From: a virus
Direction: 5' to 3' (one strand)
IMG/VR virus record: IMGVR_UViG_3300046754_000130
Location: 1-21,775 of that record
Length of the DNA: 21,775 bases
Of this stretch, positions 1-6,361 are shown piece by piece. Position 1 is the stretch's first letter. Each line of letters opens with the position of its first letter. Made by a program: the position numbers and the translations under genes. The notes beneath the pieces were generated by a model. The model ran no database searches, was not told the DNA's origin, and worked only from the letters and a program-made list of their open reading frames with translations.

Positions 1-284
1 TTTGCCATCTCTACATCTTCTGGACCTTGTGGCTCAAACTTGACTACCTGATCCCCAGAAGTAAATATCTTCATAAGGCTAGGCATAATCCACTCGATTA
101 CATCGGCTACATCTCTTGTGACAATCTGTGAGCGACCTTCTTGCTCATTACCGTACTTCTTACCATAGTAGCGGTCTAATGCATCAGAGCGTTGCTCGGT
201 GAGCTTTCCATCTTTGTACCCTAAAGCAGCATTGATTTCCTGCTCTAGGTGAGCAGATAGCTCCCTCTTTGTCATTTTAGCCAT
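1..284 (-). CDS. Portal protein, N-terminal part (runs off the window's left edge)
   Basis: This is the first 94 codons of a leftward gene. The translation starts MAKMTKREL and continues with a segment containing GRSQIVTRDVADVIEWIMP, LMKIFTSGD and FEPQGPED. That pattern (a Tyr-rich start, then GRSQ-V-RDVAD-EW--PSL--IF-SGD) is the N terminus I recognise from P22-type podovirus portals, the dodecameric ring through which DNA enters the head. The ATG at 284 has an AAAGG ribosome binding site. It follows the 47-aa gene by 3 nt and lies downstream of the terminase genes, the usual terminase-portal order. It contains a GATC site in the GATCAGG context in sense (47-53). The family call rests on remembered motifs, not a search, and the C terminus is not visible. 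Confidence 0.75.
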   Translation of the reverse strand, partial: MAKMTKRELSAHLEQEINAALGYKDGKLTEQRSDALDRYYGKKYGNEQEGRSQIVTRDVADVIEWIMPSLMKIFTSGDQVVKFEPQGPEDVEMA

Positions 285-287
285 AAA

Positions 288-431
288 TTATTTACCTTTG
301 TTTATCGGGTAAGTGGTTTCTTTTTTAGGTGGAGGACTACTGCTTACTGCTTTCATTATTTCTTTTAGGTCCTTGATGTCCTGTGCCATCTCCATCAATT
401 TGTTTTCTAACCACTTTGGGTTCATTGGCAT
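288..431 (-). CDS. Small hypothetical protein between terminase and portal (47 aa)
   Basis: A short gene begins with ATG at 431 and ends at TAA 288-290. It is preceded by a perfect AAGGAG ribosome binding site 6 nt upstream. The protein starts MPMNPKWLENKLMEMAQDIK, is helical and charged with a possible short coiled coil, and ends in a Pro/Lys-rich tail. It fills the gap between the large terminase stop (442) and the portal start (284), so it is probably translated from the packaging mRNA. I do not recognise a family. Small helical proteins at this spot in other phages can be packaging or head accessory factors, but that is only an inference from position. Confidence 0.72.
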   Translation of the reverse strand: MPMNPKWLENKLMEMAQDIKDLKEIMKAVSSSPPPKKETTYPINKGK

Positions 432-441
432 ATACTTCTCC

Positions 442-1731
442 TTATACTATCCAACTTAAATCAGTCTCAGGGAGTTCCCTTCCCCAGACACTATCATTAC
501 CTGTGAACACTACATCTGTTATACACAAGTATCTAAATGCATCGCTAGCGTGTGATGTCCAATCGTGGACTGGTCTTTGTGACCATATCTTTTTCTTGTC
601 ATCATAACTACTTCTATATTGTAGTAATGCTTCTAGTCCTTTCTTAGTATTTTCCTGATCGAACCAGCATTTGTTTAGAAAAGTTCTGGTAGTGTCTATA
701 CCATCCATAACCTTTAACTTAGGTGCTACTTGAAAGTCTATGCCTAGGTCAAATGCTAGGTCGCGTCTTGACTTTCCAGTAGAAAATTCTCTAACTACTA
801 TGTCGTGCGGTGCTATGTGTGCACCATAATGATAACCCTTTCTGTTGAGTACCTCTATATAGTGAGGCAATCCTTCGTTAGAGTTTTCATAATAATCTAT
901 AACGTGTACTGCTTTACCAACAAACTGACAGAACCATATGCTGGTTGCGTCTGAGACCCCAAGGTCCCAGGCTGTTACTACTTGCTTAGACGGGTCATAA
1001 GGGACTTTCCCCACTCGGTCTTCATCATAAGCAGTTTCAATCTCTTTAGCATAATACGCACCTCTAAGTGCAGCAGACCAAGAACACTCGTATTCTTGTT
1101 CAAATTCAGTTTCTGCCATATCTTGCTTCGCAAGTTCCAGCTCTTCATCATCTAATATCCCTGTTTCACTCGCCTTATATAAGAATCTGGCCCATCCCTT
1201 CTTCTCTGGGGCAGAGTGGTATAAATCATAAAATTCGTTCTTTCCTTTAGGTGTACCAATAAATATGGCATAACCTTTTCTGTCAGATAGTGCCGGCCTT
1301 ATCACCTCAGAGAACATCTTAGGGTTCATCTGAGCGTACTCATCTAGCACGACCCCGTCTAAATAAATTCCACGAAGCGTGTCGTAATTGTCAGCCCCGT
1401 ATAACTGTATCCTGGCTCCCATAAAGTCGGCCCTAAGTTCGGCCTCATTAAACTTTACTTCTGGAAACACACCGCACAATCTCTTTAATTCATCCCAGGC
1501 AACTGTCTTAGCCTGTTTAAATAGCGGTGCTATGTATGCATATCGTGGTTGTCTTTTACCAGCTTGTATGTCTTCTACAGAACTCTTTATGAGCTGGTTT
1601 ATAGCAAACACAGTCTTACCAAATCGCCTATGACATACAACTACATTAAATCTATCTAGATTAGTATGTAAATGTTTTTGTAACTCCCTAGGTGTATAGG
1701 GTATTACAATAGATTTTCTCTCCTCTTGCAT
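442..1731 (-). CDS. terL: Terminase large subunit (packaging ATPase and nuclease)
   Basis: This is the motor that pumps DNA through the portal and cuts the concatemer. The 429-aa length is normal for the family. The ATPase domain has a Walker A variant HRRFGKT (residues 34-40), a Walker B VVLDEYAQ (D130, E131) and a coupling motif IFIGTPKGK (157-164). The nuclease domain has VTAWDLGVSDAT with D256, a second acidic site around PHD310 and HASDAFRYL with D397, matching the three-acid RNase H-like site of terminase nucleases. It starts 5 nt after the small terminase stop, so the two are probably translationally coupled, and the portal lies downstream. It contains the second CCTGATC site (654-660), where the sense strand reads GATCAGG and encodes Asp-Gln. 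Confidence 0.95.
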   Translation of the reverse strand: MQEERKSIVIPYTPRELQKHLHTNLDRFNVVVCHRRFGKTVFAINQLIKSSVEDIQAGKRQPRYAYIAPLFKQAKTVAWDELKRLCGVFPEVKFNEAELRADFMGARIQLYGADNYDTLRGIYLDGVVLDEYAQMNPKMFSEVIRPALSDRKGYAIFIGTPKGKNEFYDLYHSAPEKKGWARFLYKASETGILDDEELELAKQDMAETEFEQEYECSWSAALRGAYYAKEIETAYDEDRVGKVPYDPSKQVVTAWDLGVSDATSIWFCQFVGKAVHVIDYYENSNEGLPHYIEVLNRKGYHYGAHIAPHDIVVREFSTGKSRRDLAFDLGIDFQVAPKLKVMDGIDTTRTFLNKCWFDQENTKKGLEALLQYRSSYDDKKKIWSQRPVHDWTSHASDAFRYLCITDVVFTGNDSVWGRELPETDLSWIV

Positions 1732-1736
1732 AGATG

Positions 1737-2324
1737 CTAGTGTATCTTGCTATCTTTTTCCCTTAATATCTTATTAGCGTCTGCAATATCAGCTTCATCT
1801 TGAGCCCACTGTATATCAAAGTTTCTATCCTCTACAACAACGTGGTGTTTAGGAGACCAGCCAGCTTGCGTCTTAAGCCAAAACGTAGTCATACTAGGAG
1901 ATTCCCCAGATACTGCCATTTCGTAGGCTACACCTGCCACGCGGGCGGTCCTTTTCTCTTTACCTACAGTTAAATTGTGTGAATAGTATTTAGTTAGGGT
2001 GGCATTAGAAATACCCATAACTTTAGCTATCGTATGCTGGTCCAATCCTATAGTAACCATCTCTTCTACCTTAGAATAGTCATCGTCAGTTGGCCTGTAT
2101 GTCTGTCCTCTTTTAATTCTAGACTTTTTGCCACCTGCTGCCTTCGATTGCTGGGATAAGCCACCAGTTGGTCTGCCTATCTTGCGTTCAATCTTAATCA
2201 CAGCGTCTGCTGGTACTATTCCTTTGGCTGAAGCTACCGCATATCTAGCTTCTTCCTCCAATTCTTTCTCAATTTGCCTAATCTCGTCTTCTGAGTCGAC
2301 TGTTGTTTTGCCTTTCTGAGCCAT
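1737..2324 (-). CDS. terS: Probable terminase small subunit (DNA recognition)
   Basis: A 195-aa protein is encoded directly upstream of terL, where small terminases normally lie. The N-terminal third is acidic and helical, followed by a basic stretch (KKSRIKRGQTYRP). A helix-turn-helix segment follows (TIGLDQHTIAKVMGISNAT, about residues 91-109), which fits the DNA-binding domain that recognises the packaging start site. The C-terminal part (FWLKTQAGW) resembles many HTH-type small terminases that carry a similar FWLK motif after the HTH. The gene is first in the leftward operon, about 137 nt downstream of the predicted start of transcription from the promoter at 2468-2496. The function is assigned from position plus the HTH, not from a catalytic motif. 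Confidence 0.85.
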   Translation of the reverse strand: MAQKGKTTVDSEDEIRQIEKELEEEARYAVASAKGIVPADAVIKIERKIGRPTGGLSQQSKAAGGKKSRIKRGQTYRPTDDDYSKVEEMVTIGLDQHTIAKVMGISNATLTKYYSHNLTVGKEKRTARVAGVAYEMAVSGESPSMTTFWLKTQAGWSPKHHVVVEDRNFDIQWAQDEADIADANKILREKDSKIH

Positions 2325-2467
2325 ATCTAAGTATTATACCTTAAAATAATATTGTATTAGTTTATTCCTAGAATATTCTAAATGATGTTGTATTTAACTA
2401 CGACTATGACATACTGCTTTAGTACGTTCTAGGTTTATATAAGTGTTTTGCTATAAAGATACACAAT

Positions 2468-2496
2468 ATTATATAGTATAAATCACCAAAAGTCAA
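2468..2496 (-). promoter_or_regulatory. Sigma-70 type promoter for the terminase-portal operon
   Basis: Read on the minus strand, TTGACT (2496-2491) is followed after exactly 17 nt by a perfect TATAAT (2473-2468). Transcription would start near 2461 and leave a 5' untranslated leader of about 137 nt before the small terminase. It is one of the best promoter matches in the window and looks like a host-polymerase promoter. Confidence 0.8.
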
Positions 2497-2685
2497 CCCC
2501 AGTTTAGCATTGATTATCGAATTGTGCCCGAAATCTGTCGTGGTGTGTCGTGGAATGTTGAAAAAATAATAATTTTACCTGTGCATAGGTTTCGCTCGTG
2601 GTGGAAAACTTGGAAGGGGTGGCCCGCCTTCGCATATACCCGTACTTTCCTTGTGGATATTCAAGGGGCGGGATTGCCTCGGATA

Positions 2686-2704
2686 TTTTCGGAATTATTC
2701 CGAG
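2686..2704 (+). repeat. 19-nt near-palindrome, copy 1
   Basis: The sequence TTTTCGGAATTATTCCGAG has a 15-bp palindromic core TCGGAATNATTCCGA (2689-2703). It is identical to copy 2 at 3768-3786, and copy 3 at 12274-12292 is its exact reverse complement. It lies about 75 nt upstream of the -35 box of the rightward promoter, so it could be an operator or a hairpin in a longer transcript. Confidence 0.75.
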
Positions 2705-2777
2705 TTTGTTTTCAGTTCGGAGGGATAAAGCCCCGATTCATATAATAAGAAACATAAACAAAGTTTTATTATTTGTT

Positions 2778-2807
2778 TGACATTTGAATACTAACCGTGC
2801 TAACATT
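2778..2807 (+). promoter_or_regulatory. Sigma-70 type promoter for the first rightward gene
   Basis: A perfect TTGACA (2778-2783) is followed after 18 nt by TAACAT (2802-2807). Transcription would start near 2814, about 40 nt before the ATG at 2854. The promoter position rules out the upstream GTG at 2797 as the start of that gene. Confidence 0.72.
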
Positions 2808-2853
2808 CTTTCAACGGTCGCAATTTCGCGAGCGTATAAACAAGGAAAATACA

Positions 2854-3552
2854 ATGACTATACAAACAAAACAAAAGCAAACAACTAAGCAAAAGACTAA
2901 GTCTTCTATGGCTGACTTAAACTTAAGGCCTTCCGTTGAAGTGGTAAGCGGTAACGCTAGCAATCCCTTCAATTCAATATCGGAAACTATCCACGATATT
3001 AAAAACTGTAAGCAATCAATTCAAGACTTGCACAAGGAAGGAAAAAAGCTAGTCAAAAACAACGGGACTTATGAAGCGTTGTTAATGTCTATTCTATTTA
3101 CTGACTTAAAAGAGTCTAAGACTGGAATTGCAGACATTACAGACTATGCAATAAGACTTAAGAATACAGAAGGCTATGCCAAAGGAACGGTTGAATTTAA
3201 AATGCTAGATACTCTCAGACAGCAAGTATCAAATGTCTATAAGAAAATGGCTAAAAATGAAGACTCTCCAATAACTAAGGAAGACCAAAAAAGCCTTGTG
3301 AATGTCGGCTCTAAACTAACTGGTGAGAATTGCATACCAAAGTTTAAATTGACATACGAGCCACTAACAGAAGCCGAGAAGGTTCAAAAAGAGAAGGCGG
3401 AGAAGGAAGCCGAGGAAAGCAAAAAAGACGCGGAATACCGCGACCATAAAAAATGGTTTATGGGACTTAGTAGAAAAGACCTAGACCAATTACTTAAGGA
3501 ACGCGAGGAGCGTTTTGGGAAGACTGGCGAAGCGGTCCAACCCGCTAAGTAA
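2854..3552 (+). CDS. Lys-rich helical protein of unknown function (232 aa), first rightward gene
   Basis: The ATG at 2854 is preceded by AAGGA and lies just downstream of a promoter; an in-frame GTG at 2797 overlaps the -10 region and is rejected. The N terminus is very rich in Thr, Gln and Lys (MTIQTKQKQTTKQKTKSS). The middle is helical, and residues about 180-215 form a highly charged segment (EKVQKEKAEKEAEESKK) likely to be a coiled coil. There are no membrane segments or catalytic motifs that I can recognise. The gene has its own promoter and a strong terminator at 3568-3593, so it is a single-gene unit. That suggests a product needed early or in large amounts, such as a DNA-associated or host-takeover protein, but this is a guess from context. 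Confidence 0.8.
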   Translation: MTIQTKQKQTTKQKTKSSMADLNLRPSVEVVSGNASNPFNSISETIHDIKNCKQSIQDLHKEGKKLVKNNGTYEALLMSILFTDLKESKTGIADITDYAIRLKNTEGYAKGTVEFKMLDTLRQQVSNVYKKMAKNEDSPITKEDQKSLVNVGSKLTGENCIPKFKLTYEPLTEAEKVQKEKAEKEAEESKKDAEYRDHKKWFMGLSRKDLDQLLKEREERFGKTGEAVQPAK

Positions 3553-3567
3553 TAACCAACTAAGAAG

Positions 3568-3593
3568 CCCCGCTTAATCGCGGGGTTTTTTTT
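3568..3593 (+). terminator. Strong intrinsic terminator
   Basis: CCCCGC (3568-3573) pairs with GCGGGG (3580-3585) around the loop TTAATC, followed by an uninterrupted run of eight T (3586-3593). It lies 16 nt after the stop of the 232-aa gene and should end its transcript. Confidence 0.93.
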
Positions 3594-3705
3594 CGCCTAT
3601 TGAAAATTATCTTGCTCCCTGGTGGCTGCCTGATCCTAGAAGCCGAGCCCCATAAATACCTCTATTTTTAATCTTTATTGCTTACCCCTTCCTATCCCCT
3701 TCCTA

Positions 3706-3734
3706 TTGACTAAATCGCCTTAAAATGGCATAAT
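3706..3734 (+). promoter_or_regulatory. Sigma-70 type promoter ahead of the 108-aa gene
   Basis: TTGACT (3706-3711) is followed after 17 nt by CATAAT (3729-3734); TAATAT at 3731-3736 is an alternative -10 box. Transcription would start near 3741, and the leader would contain copy 2 of the 19-nt palindrome before the gene at 3815. Confidence 0.7.
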
Positions 3735-3767
3735 ATTACTATGAATAGAGGCATATTCTTTATTCTA

Positions 3768-3786
3768 TTTTCGGAATTATTCCGAG
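3768..3786 (+). repeat. 19-nt near-palindrome, copy 2 (in a 5' leader)
   Basis: Identical over 19 nt to copy 1. It lies about 27 nt downstream of the predicted transcription start and 28 nt upstream of the ATG at 3815. In the RNA it would form a 6-7 bp hairpin (UCGGAA/UUCCGA), and as DNA it could bind a dimeric repressor. Confidence 0.78.
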
Positions 3787-3814
3787 AATCTTATTAACTA
3801 ATAAAAGGGACAAT

Positions 3815-4141
3815 ATGAATAGAAAACAAACTTTTAGAGTCTTAAACAGACGCACCAAAATCAAATCAATTATCAATGAGAATGGCGGTAAGTTTTTCAC
3901 CGTCAAATTTCATAAAGTTGATGGTTCAATTCGGAAAATGAATTGCAGAATCGGTGTTAAAAAATGGTTAAAAGGTGGTGAATTATCGTATCGACCAGAG
4001 GATAAGCCCAATTTACGGGTTGTATTTGATGTTCAAGCGAATGACTACCGAACAATCAATTTAGATAAAGTTTTTTACATCAAGGCGGGTGGTAAACGTG
4101 CTGATGTGTTTTTAACAGAACAACTAATGGAGGGTGTTTAA
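3815..4141 (+). CDS. Hypothetical small basic phage protein (108 aa)
   Basis: The ATG at 3815 follows an AAGGGA ribosome binding site. The protein is basic and appears to be mainly beta-strand (TVKFHKVDGSIRKMNCRIGV, then RVVFDVQANDYRTINLDKVF). This alternation of short strands recalls small DNA- or RNA-binding folds such as SH3-like barrels, but I cannot assign a family. It is the first gene after the promoter at 3706-3734 and is followed by a 43-aa membrane peptide 1 nt after its stop. The pair probably forms a short operon ending at the hairpin at 4286-4310. Confidence 0.82.
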   Translation: MNRKQTFRVLNRRTKIKSIINENGGKFFTVKFHKVDGSIRKMNCRIGVKKWLKGGELSYRPEDKPNLRVVFDVQANDYRTINLDKVFYIKAGGKRADVFLTEQLMEGV

Positions 4142-4142
4142 T

Positions 4143-4274
4143 ATGTTAGATACTATTATTATGTTTTTAGTATTCACAATCTTAGTTATTGGATTAGCTG
4201 GTATGTGGATTTTTGCAACAACAATGCGAATGGATTACAAAGATAAGCAAGGTAATTACATCGTTAAAAAGTAG
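4143..4274 (+). CDS. Single-span membrane peptide (43 aa)
   Basis: A short gene starts with ATG at 4143, immediately after the TAA of the preceding gene, and ends at TAG 4272-4274. The protein starts MLDTIIMFLVFTILVIGLAG and has one clear hydrophobic helix (about residues 4-26) followed by a short charged tail (MRMDYKDKQGNYIVKK). The ribosome binding site is the GGAGGG inside the end of the upstream gene. One-span peptides like this are common in phages and may modify the host membrane; nothing more specific can be said. Confidence 0.68.
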   Translation: MLDTIIMFLVFTILVIGLAGMWIFATTMRMDYKDKQGNYIVKK

Positions 4275-4343
4275 TTAGAAAAACTAAGGGCTGCCTGATC
4301 GGTAGCCTTTACTCTTTTTAACTAGGAAGGAAACAATATGGAT
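4272..4343 (+). repeat. Duplicated intergenic module, copy A
   Basis: This stretch runs from a stop codon TAG to the next gene's ATGGAT. Apart from its hairpin core it is nearly identical to copy B at 5280-5359. Both contain AAAAACTAAGGG, then a hairpin, then CCTTTACTCTTT, an AT pair and TAACTAGGAAGGA, and both end at ATGGATA. Copy A's core is the CCTGATC-containing hairpin. Confidence 0.8.
4286..4310 (+). terminator. Terminator-like hairpin with a TGATC loop
   Basis: AAGGGCTGCC (4286-4295) pairs with GGTAGCCTTT (4301-4310), using two G-U pairs, around the loop TGATC. A broken T-rich tract follows (ACTCTTTTT). It could be a weak terminator or an RNA processing site. The loop and stem contain one of the CCTGATC motifs (4294-4300). 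Confidence 0.6.
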
Positions 4344-4994
4344 ATACAAAACAATTTATTGTTAGTGCCATTCAAAACGCTGAAGGCAGCCAAAGATTAT
4401 GTCGAGGGATTTTCAGACCCAAAGAAAATGCCAGGATGGAGTTATGGATTGCCTATAGATATGTGCAAAACTGGGATGATACTTAAAAAGATACCTAATT
4501 CTGTATGCTCTATATGTTATGCGGGTAAGGGATTTTATACGGTGTACCCCGAAGTAGTAAGAGCACAATTCAGACGTCTTAATAGTATTGATAAGCCACA
4601 GTGGGTTGAAGCAATGATATTTGTAATGACTCACGCTAAAGCAATACTAAGGGATAAAGTTTTTAGATGGCACGATGCTGGTGATATACAAAGTGTTGAG
4701 CATTTGGATAAGATTGTGCAGATTGCAGAAGCTACTCCTGATATTCAATACTGGCTGCCAACTAAAGAGAGTAACTGGGTGCAGAATTACGATAAGCCTA
4801 TCCCTAAAAATCTAGTGATCAGGCTGAGTGGTAGTTTTGTAGATGGTAAACCACCAAAGTATGCACACACTAGCACAGTCGTTACTAACGAGGATGATGC
4901 AACTTGCAGAGCCTTTGAAAACAACAACGAGTGTGGTGAATGTAGACAATGCTGGGATAGTAGTGTAAAAAATATAAGTTACTTTAAACATTAA
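4338..4994 (+). CDS. GP88-like cysteine-rich phage protein (218 aa)
   Basis: The ATG at 4338 has an AGGAAGG ribosome binding site. The N-terminal half contains MCKTG (C43), then SVCSICYAGKGFY (C57, C60), then RWHDAGDIQSVEHLDKI (residues 110-126) and YWLPTKESNW. The C terminus has a second cluster, CRAFENNNECGECRQCW (C190, C199, C202, C205). This order of Cys-x2-Cys-Tyr-Ala, a WHD-GD motif and a terminal Cys cluster fits the phage 'gene product 88' family of unknown activity. The cysteines suggest bound Zn or Fe-S clusters, but the CxxxCxxC signature of radical SAM enzymes is absent. It lies between the two duplicated intergenic modules, next to the methyltransferase, and contains a GATCAGG site (4817-4823). 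Confidence 0.7.
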   Translation: MDIQNNLLLVPFKTLKAAKDYVEGFSDPKKMPGWSYGLPIDMCKTGMILKKIPNSVCSICYAGKGFYTVYPEVVRAQFRRLNSIDKPQWVEAMIFVMTHAKAILRDKVFRWHDAGDIQSVEHLDKIVQIAEATPDIQYWLPTKESNWVQNYDKPIPKNLVIRLSGSFVDGKPPKYAHTSTVVTNEDDATCRAFENNNECGECRQCWDSSVKNISYFKH

Positions 4995-5003
4995 GGAGGA
5001 TAT

Positions 5004-5282
5004 ATGACTATTGATAAGTTTACAGATGGACAATTAGATTCTGTTGTTTACGCATATGAAAATGAGTTGATTCATATCTATCAAGTTGAAGATATGTTAG
5101 ATTACATTTGTGTAGATTGGAATGATTTTGTTCGTAAGCTAACTGTTAGTGATTGCACGATTGAAGCGTTGCAATTTATGCAGCAAAACGGTTACGAGTT
5201 AGAAAAAGAAGAAAAGAATGTAAGTGTTATGGATGAGTACAGAGATAAGGCTGTAAGTCCAGGCGATTTTTTGTCTGAGTAG
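5004..5282 (+). CDS. Hypothetical acidic protein (92 aa)
   Basis: The ATG at 5004 is preceded by a perfect AAGGAGG ribosome binding site with ideal spacing, 9 nt after the GP88-like gene's stop. The protein is small, soluble and acidic, with helices in TDGQLDSVVYAYENELIHIY and a Cys-Val-Asp-Trp segment. I recognise no domain. It is co-transcribed with the GP88-like gene, and its transcript meets the hairpin at 5294-5326 right after the stop codon. Confidence 0.8.
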   Translation: MTIDKFTDGQLDSVVYAYENELIHIYQVEDMLDYICVDWNDFVRKLTVSDCTIEALQFMQQNGYELEKEEKNVSVMDEYRDKAVSPGDFLSE

Positions 5283-5359
5283 TTGTAAAAACTAAGGGAT
5301 ATTCGGAATAGTTCCGAGTATCCTTTACTCTTTATAACTAGGAAGGAGTAAGTATGGAT
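5280..5359 (+). repeat. Duplicated intergenic module, copy B
   Basis: Copy B runs from the TAG of the 92-aa gene to the ATGGAT start of the methyltransferase gene. Its outer arms match copy A (4272-4343) almost base for base, but its core is a variant of the 19-nt palindrome family (TCGGAATAGTTCCGA, 5303-5317) instead of CCTGATC. Its ribosome binding site GGAAGGAG is slightly stronger than that of copy A. Confidence 0.8.
5294..5326 (+). terminator. Long terminator-like hairpin carrying a variant palindrome
   Basis: AAGGGATATTCGGAA (5294-5308) pairs with TTCCGAGTATCCTTT (5312-5326) along 15 positions with two G-U pairs and a TAG loop. The T-tract after it is broken (ACTCTTTATAA), so it may be a partial terminator or a processing hairpin and not a full stop. 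It precedes the methyltransferase gene and could lower its expression. Confidence 0.65.
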
Positions 5360-6361
5360 AAAGATAACAATCTAGGCATTAACGTGCTAAGTCTGTTTGA
5401 TGGTTCGAGCTGCGGTCAAGTAGCCCTTGAACGATCAGGGATTAAGGTCAACAAATACTTTGCATCTGAGGTAGACCCTTGGGCCGAAAAGATTACGCTC
5501 AAGAATTACCCCGATACTGTATGTGTTGGTGATGTTAATTTTGTAAGCGGGATGTTGCTACCAGACATAGACTTAGTTCTTGCGGGTTCACCTTGTCAAG
5601 GATTTAGTTTTGCGGGTAAGCAATTAGCTTTTGATGACCCTAGGTCAGCACTATTCTTTGAGTTTCTCAGAGTCCTGGAGGAGTGTCGCAGATACAATCC
5701 TAATGTTAAATTCTTATTAGAAAATGTAAGGATGAAGCAAGAGTATCAAGACATCATCAGCAAGTATCTAGGTGTAGAACCAGTAGCGATAAACTCGTCA
5801 CTTGTATCAGCACAAAACAGATACCGTTTGTACTGGGCTAACTGGGATATAACTCAGCCCGATGACAAAGGTATAGTCTTGAAGGATATACTTGTTGAGG
5901 GATACGGTGATAGTGTAGCTGACCAAGGCACAACGGTTAAGCAGACAAATGTGGATAAGGCTGCTTGTCTATTGGCTAGAGATTACAAGGGATTTGGCAA
6001 CCAAGCTATGACTGGTGTCAGAACTTGTGAACTCAGAGAGTATGACAAGGATGAGGAATGTCACCACGTTGGCACTGCACTAGACATTAATGGACACGAC
6101 ATACTCAAGCGTGTATATTCGGATACGGGTAAGAGTCCAACTCTGAATACTATGGGTGGCGGTAATCGTGAGCCTAAAGTATTGACTAGTGTGGATAAAG
6201 GAACGTATCGCCCACTGTTACCATTAGAGATGGAGCGATTACAAACACTGCCCGATAACTATACGGATGGTGTAAGCAATACCCAACGCAAGAAGATGTT
6301 GGGCAACGGATGGACTGTCGATGTGATAGTCCACATACTAAAACAAGGAGGATTTGCGTGA
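5354..6361 (+). CDS. Orphan C5-cytosine DNA methyltransferase
   Basis: The enzyme would transfer a methyl group from S-adenosylmethionine to carbon 5 of cytosine in DNA. The 335-aa protein shows the motifs in order: NVLSLFDGSSCGQVAL (10-25, SAM binding), AGSPCQGFSFAGK (77-89, catalytic C81 of PCQ), FLLENV (E123, N124, V125), SAQNRYRLYWANW (152-164), a target-recognition region, and RPLLPLEMERLQTLP plus LGNGWTVDVI near the C terminus. The PCQGFSFAGK wording and FFEFLR spacing recall the phage enzymes related to DNMT3. No restriction enzyme gene lies nearby, so it is an orphan, presumably protecting phage DNA. Its target cannot be read from the sequence. It contains a GATCAGG site (5433-5439). 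The start at 5354 has GGAAGGAG. Confidence 0.93.
   Translation: MDKDNNLGINVLSLFDGSSCGQVALERSGIKVNKYFASEVDPWAEKITLKNYPDTVCVGDVNFVSGMLLPDIDLVLAGSPCQGFSFAGKQLAFDDPRSALFFEFLRVLEECRRYNPNVKFLLENVRMKQEYQDIISKYLGVEPVAINSSLVSAQNRYRLYWANWDITQPDDKGIVLKDILVEGYGDSVADQGTTVKQTNVDKAACLLARDYKGFGNQAMTGVRTCELREYDKDEECHHVGTALDINGHDILKRVYSDTGKSPTLNTMGGGNREPKVLTSVDKGTYRPLLPLEMERLQTLPDNYTDGVSNTQRKKMLGNGWTVDVIVHILKQGGFA

Larger units (their letters stand above)
2325..2853. other. Divergent control region without genes (529 bp); candidate origin
   Basis: No convincing gene lies here. The left half (2340-2500) is very AT-rich and holds a leftward promoter. The right half (about 2520-2740) is conspicuously rich in CpG compared with the genes around it. 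It contains a short direct repeat TGTCGTGG (2536-2543 and 2546-2553), several GGG/CCC blocks, and one copy of the 19-nt palindrome (2686-2704). A rightward promoter follows at 2778-2807. A plus-strand open frame at 2524-2745 has no good ribosome binding site and an implausible Trp/Arg-rich composition, so I leave it out. The region separates leftward packaging genes from rightward early genes, which suits a regulatory hub and possibly an origin; the origin idea is inference. Confidence 0.6.

Noticed and set aside
2524-2745. 73-codon plus-strand frame in the divergent control region
   Set aside because: There is no ribosome binding site, the composition is Trp/Arg/Phe-rich, and the palindrome and CpG-rich sequence account better for this stretch.
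2797-2853. Upstream GTG start for the 232-aa protein
   Set aside because: It overlaps the -10 box of the promoter, so it would not be in the transcript.
4338-4994. Radical SAM enzyme for the Cys-rich 218-aa protein
   Set aside because: The CxxxCxxC signature is missing; only CxxC pairs are present, so the GP88-like label is safer.
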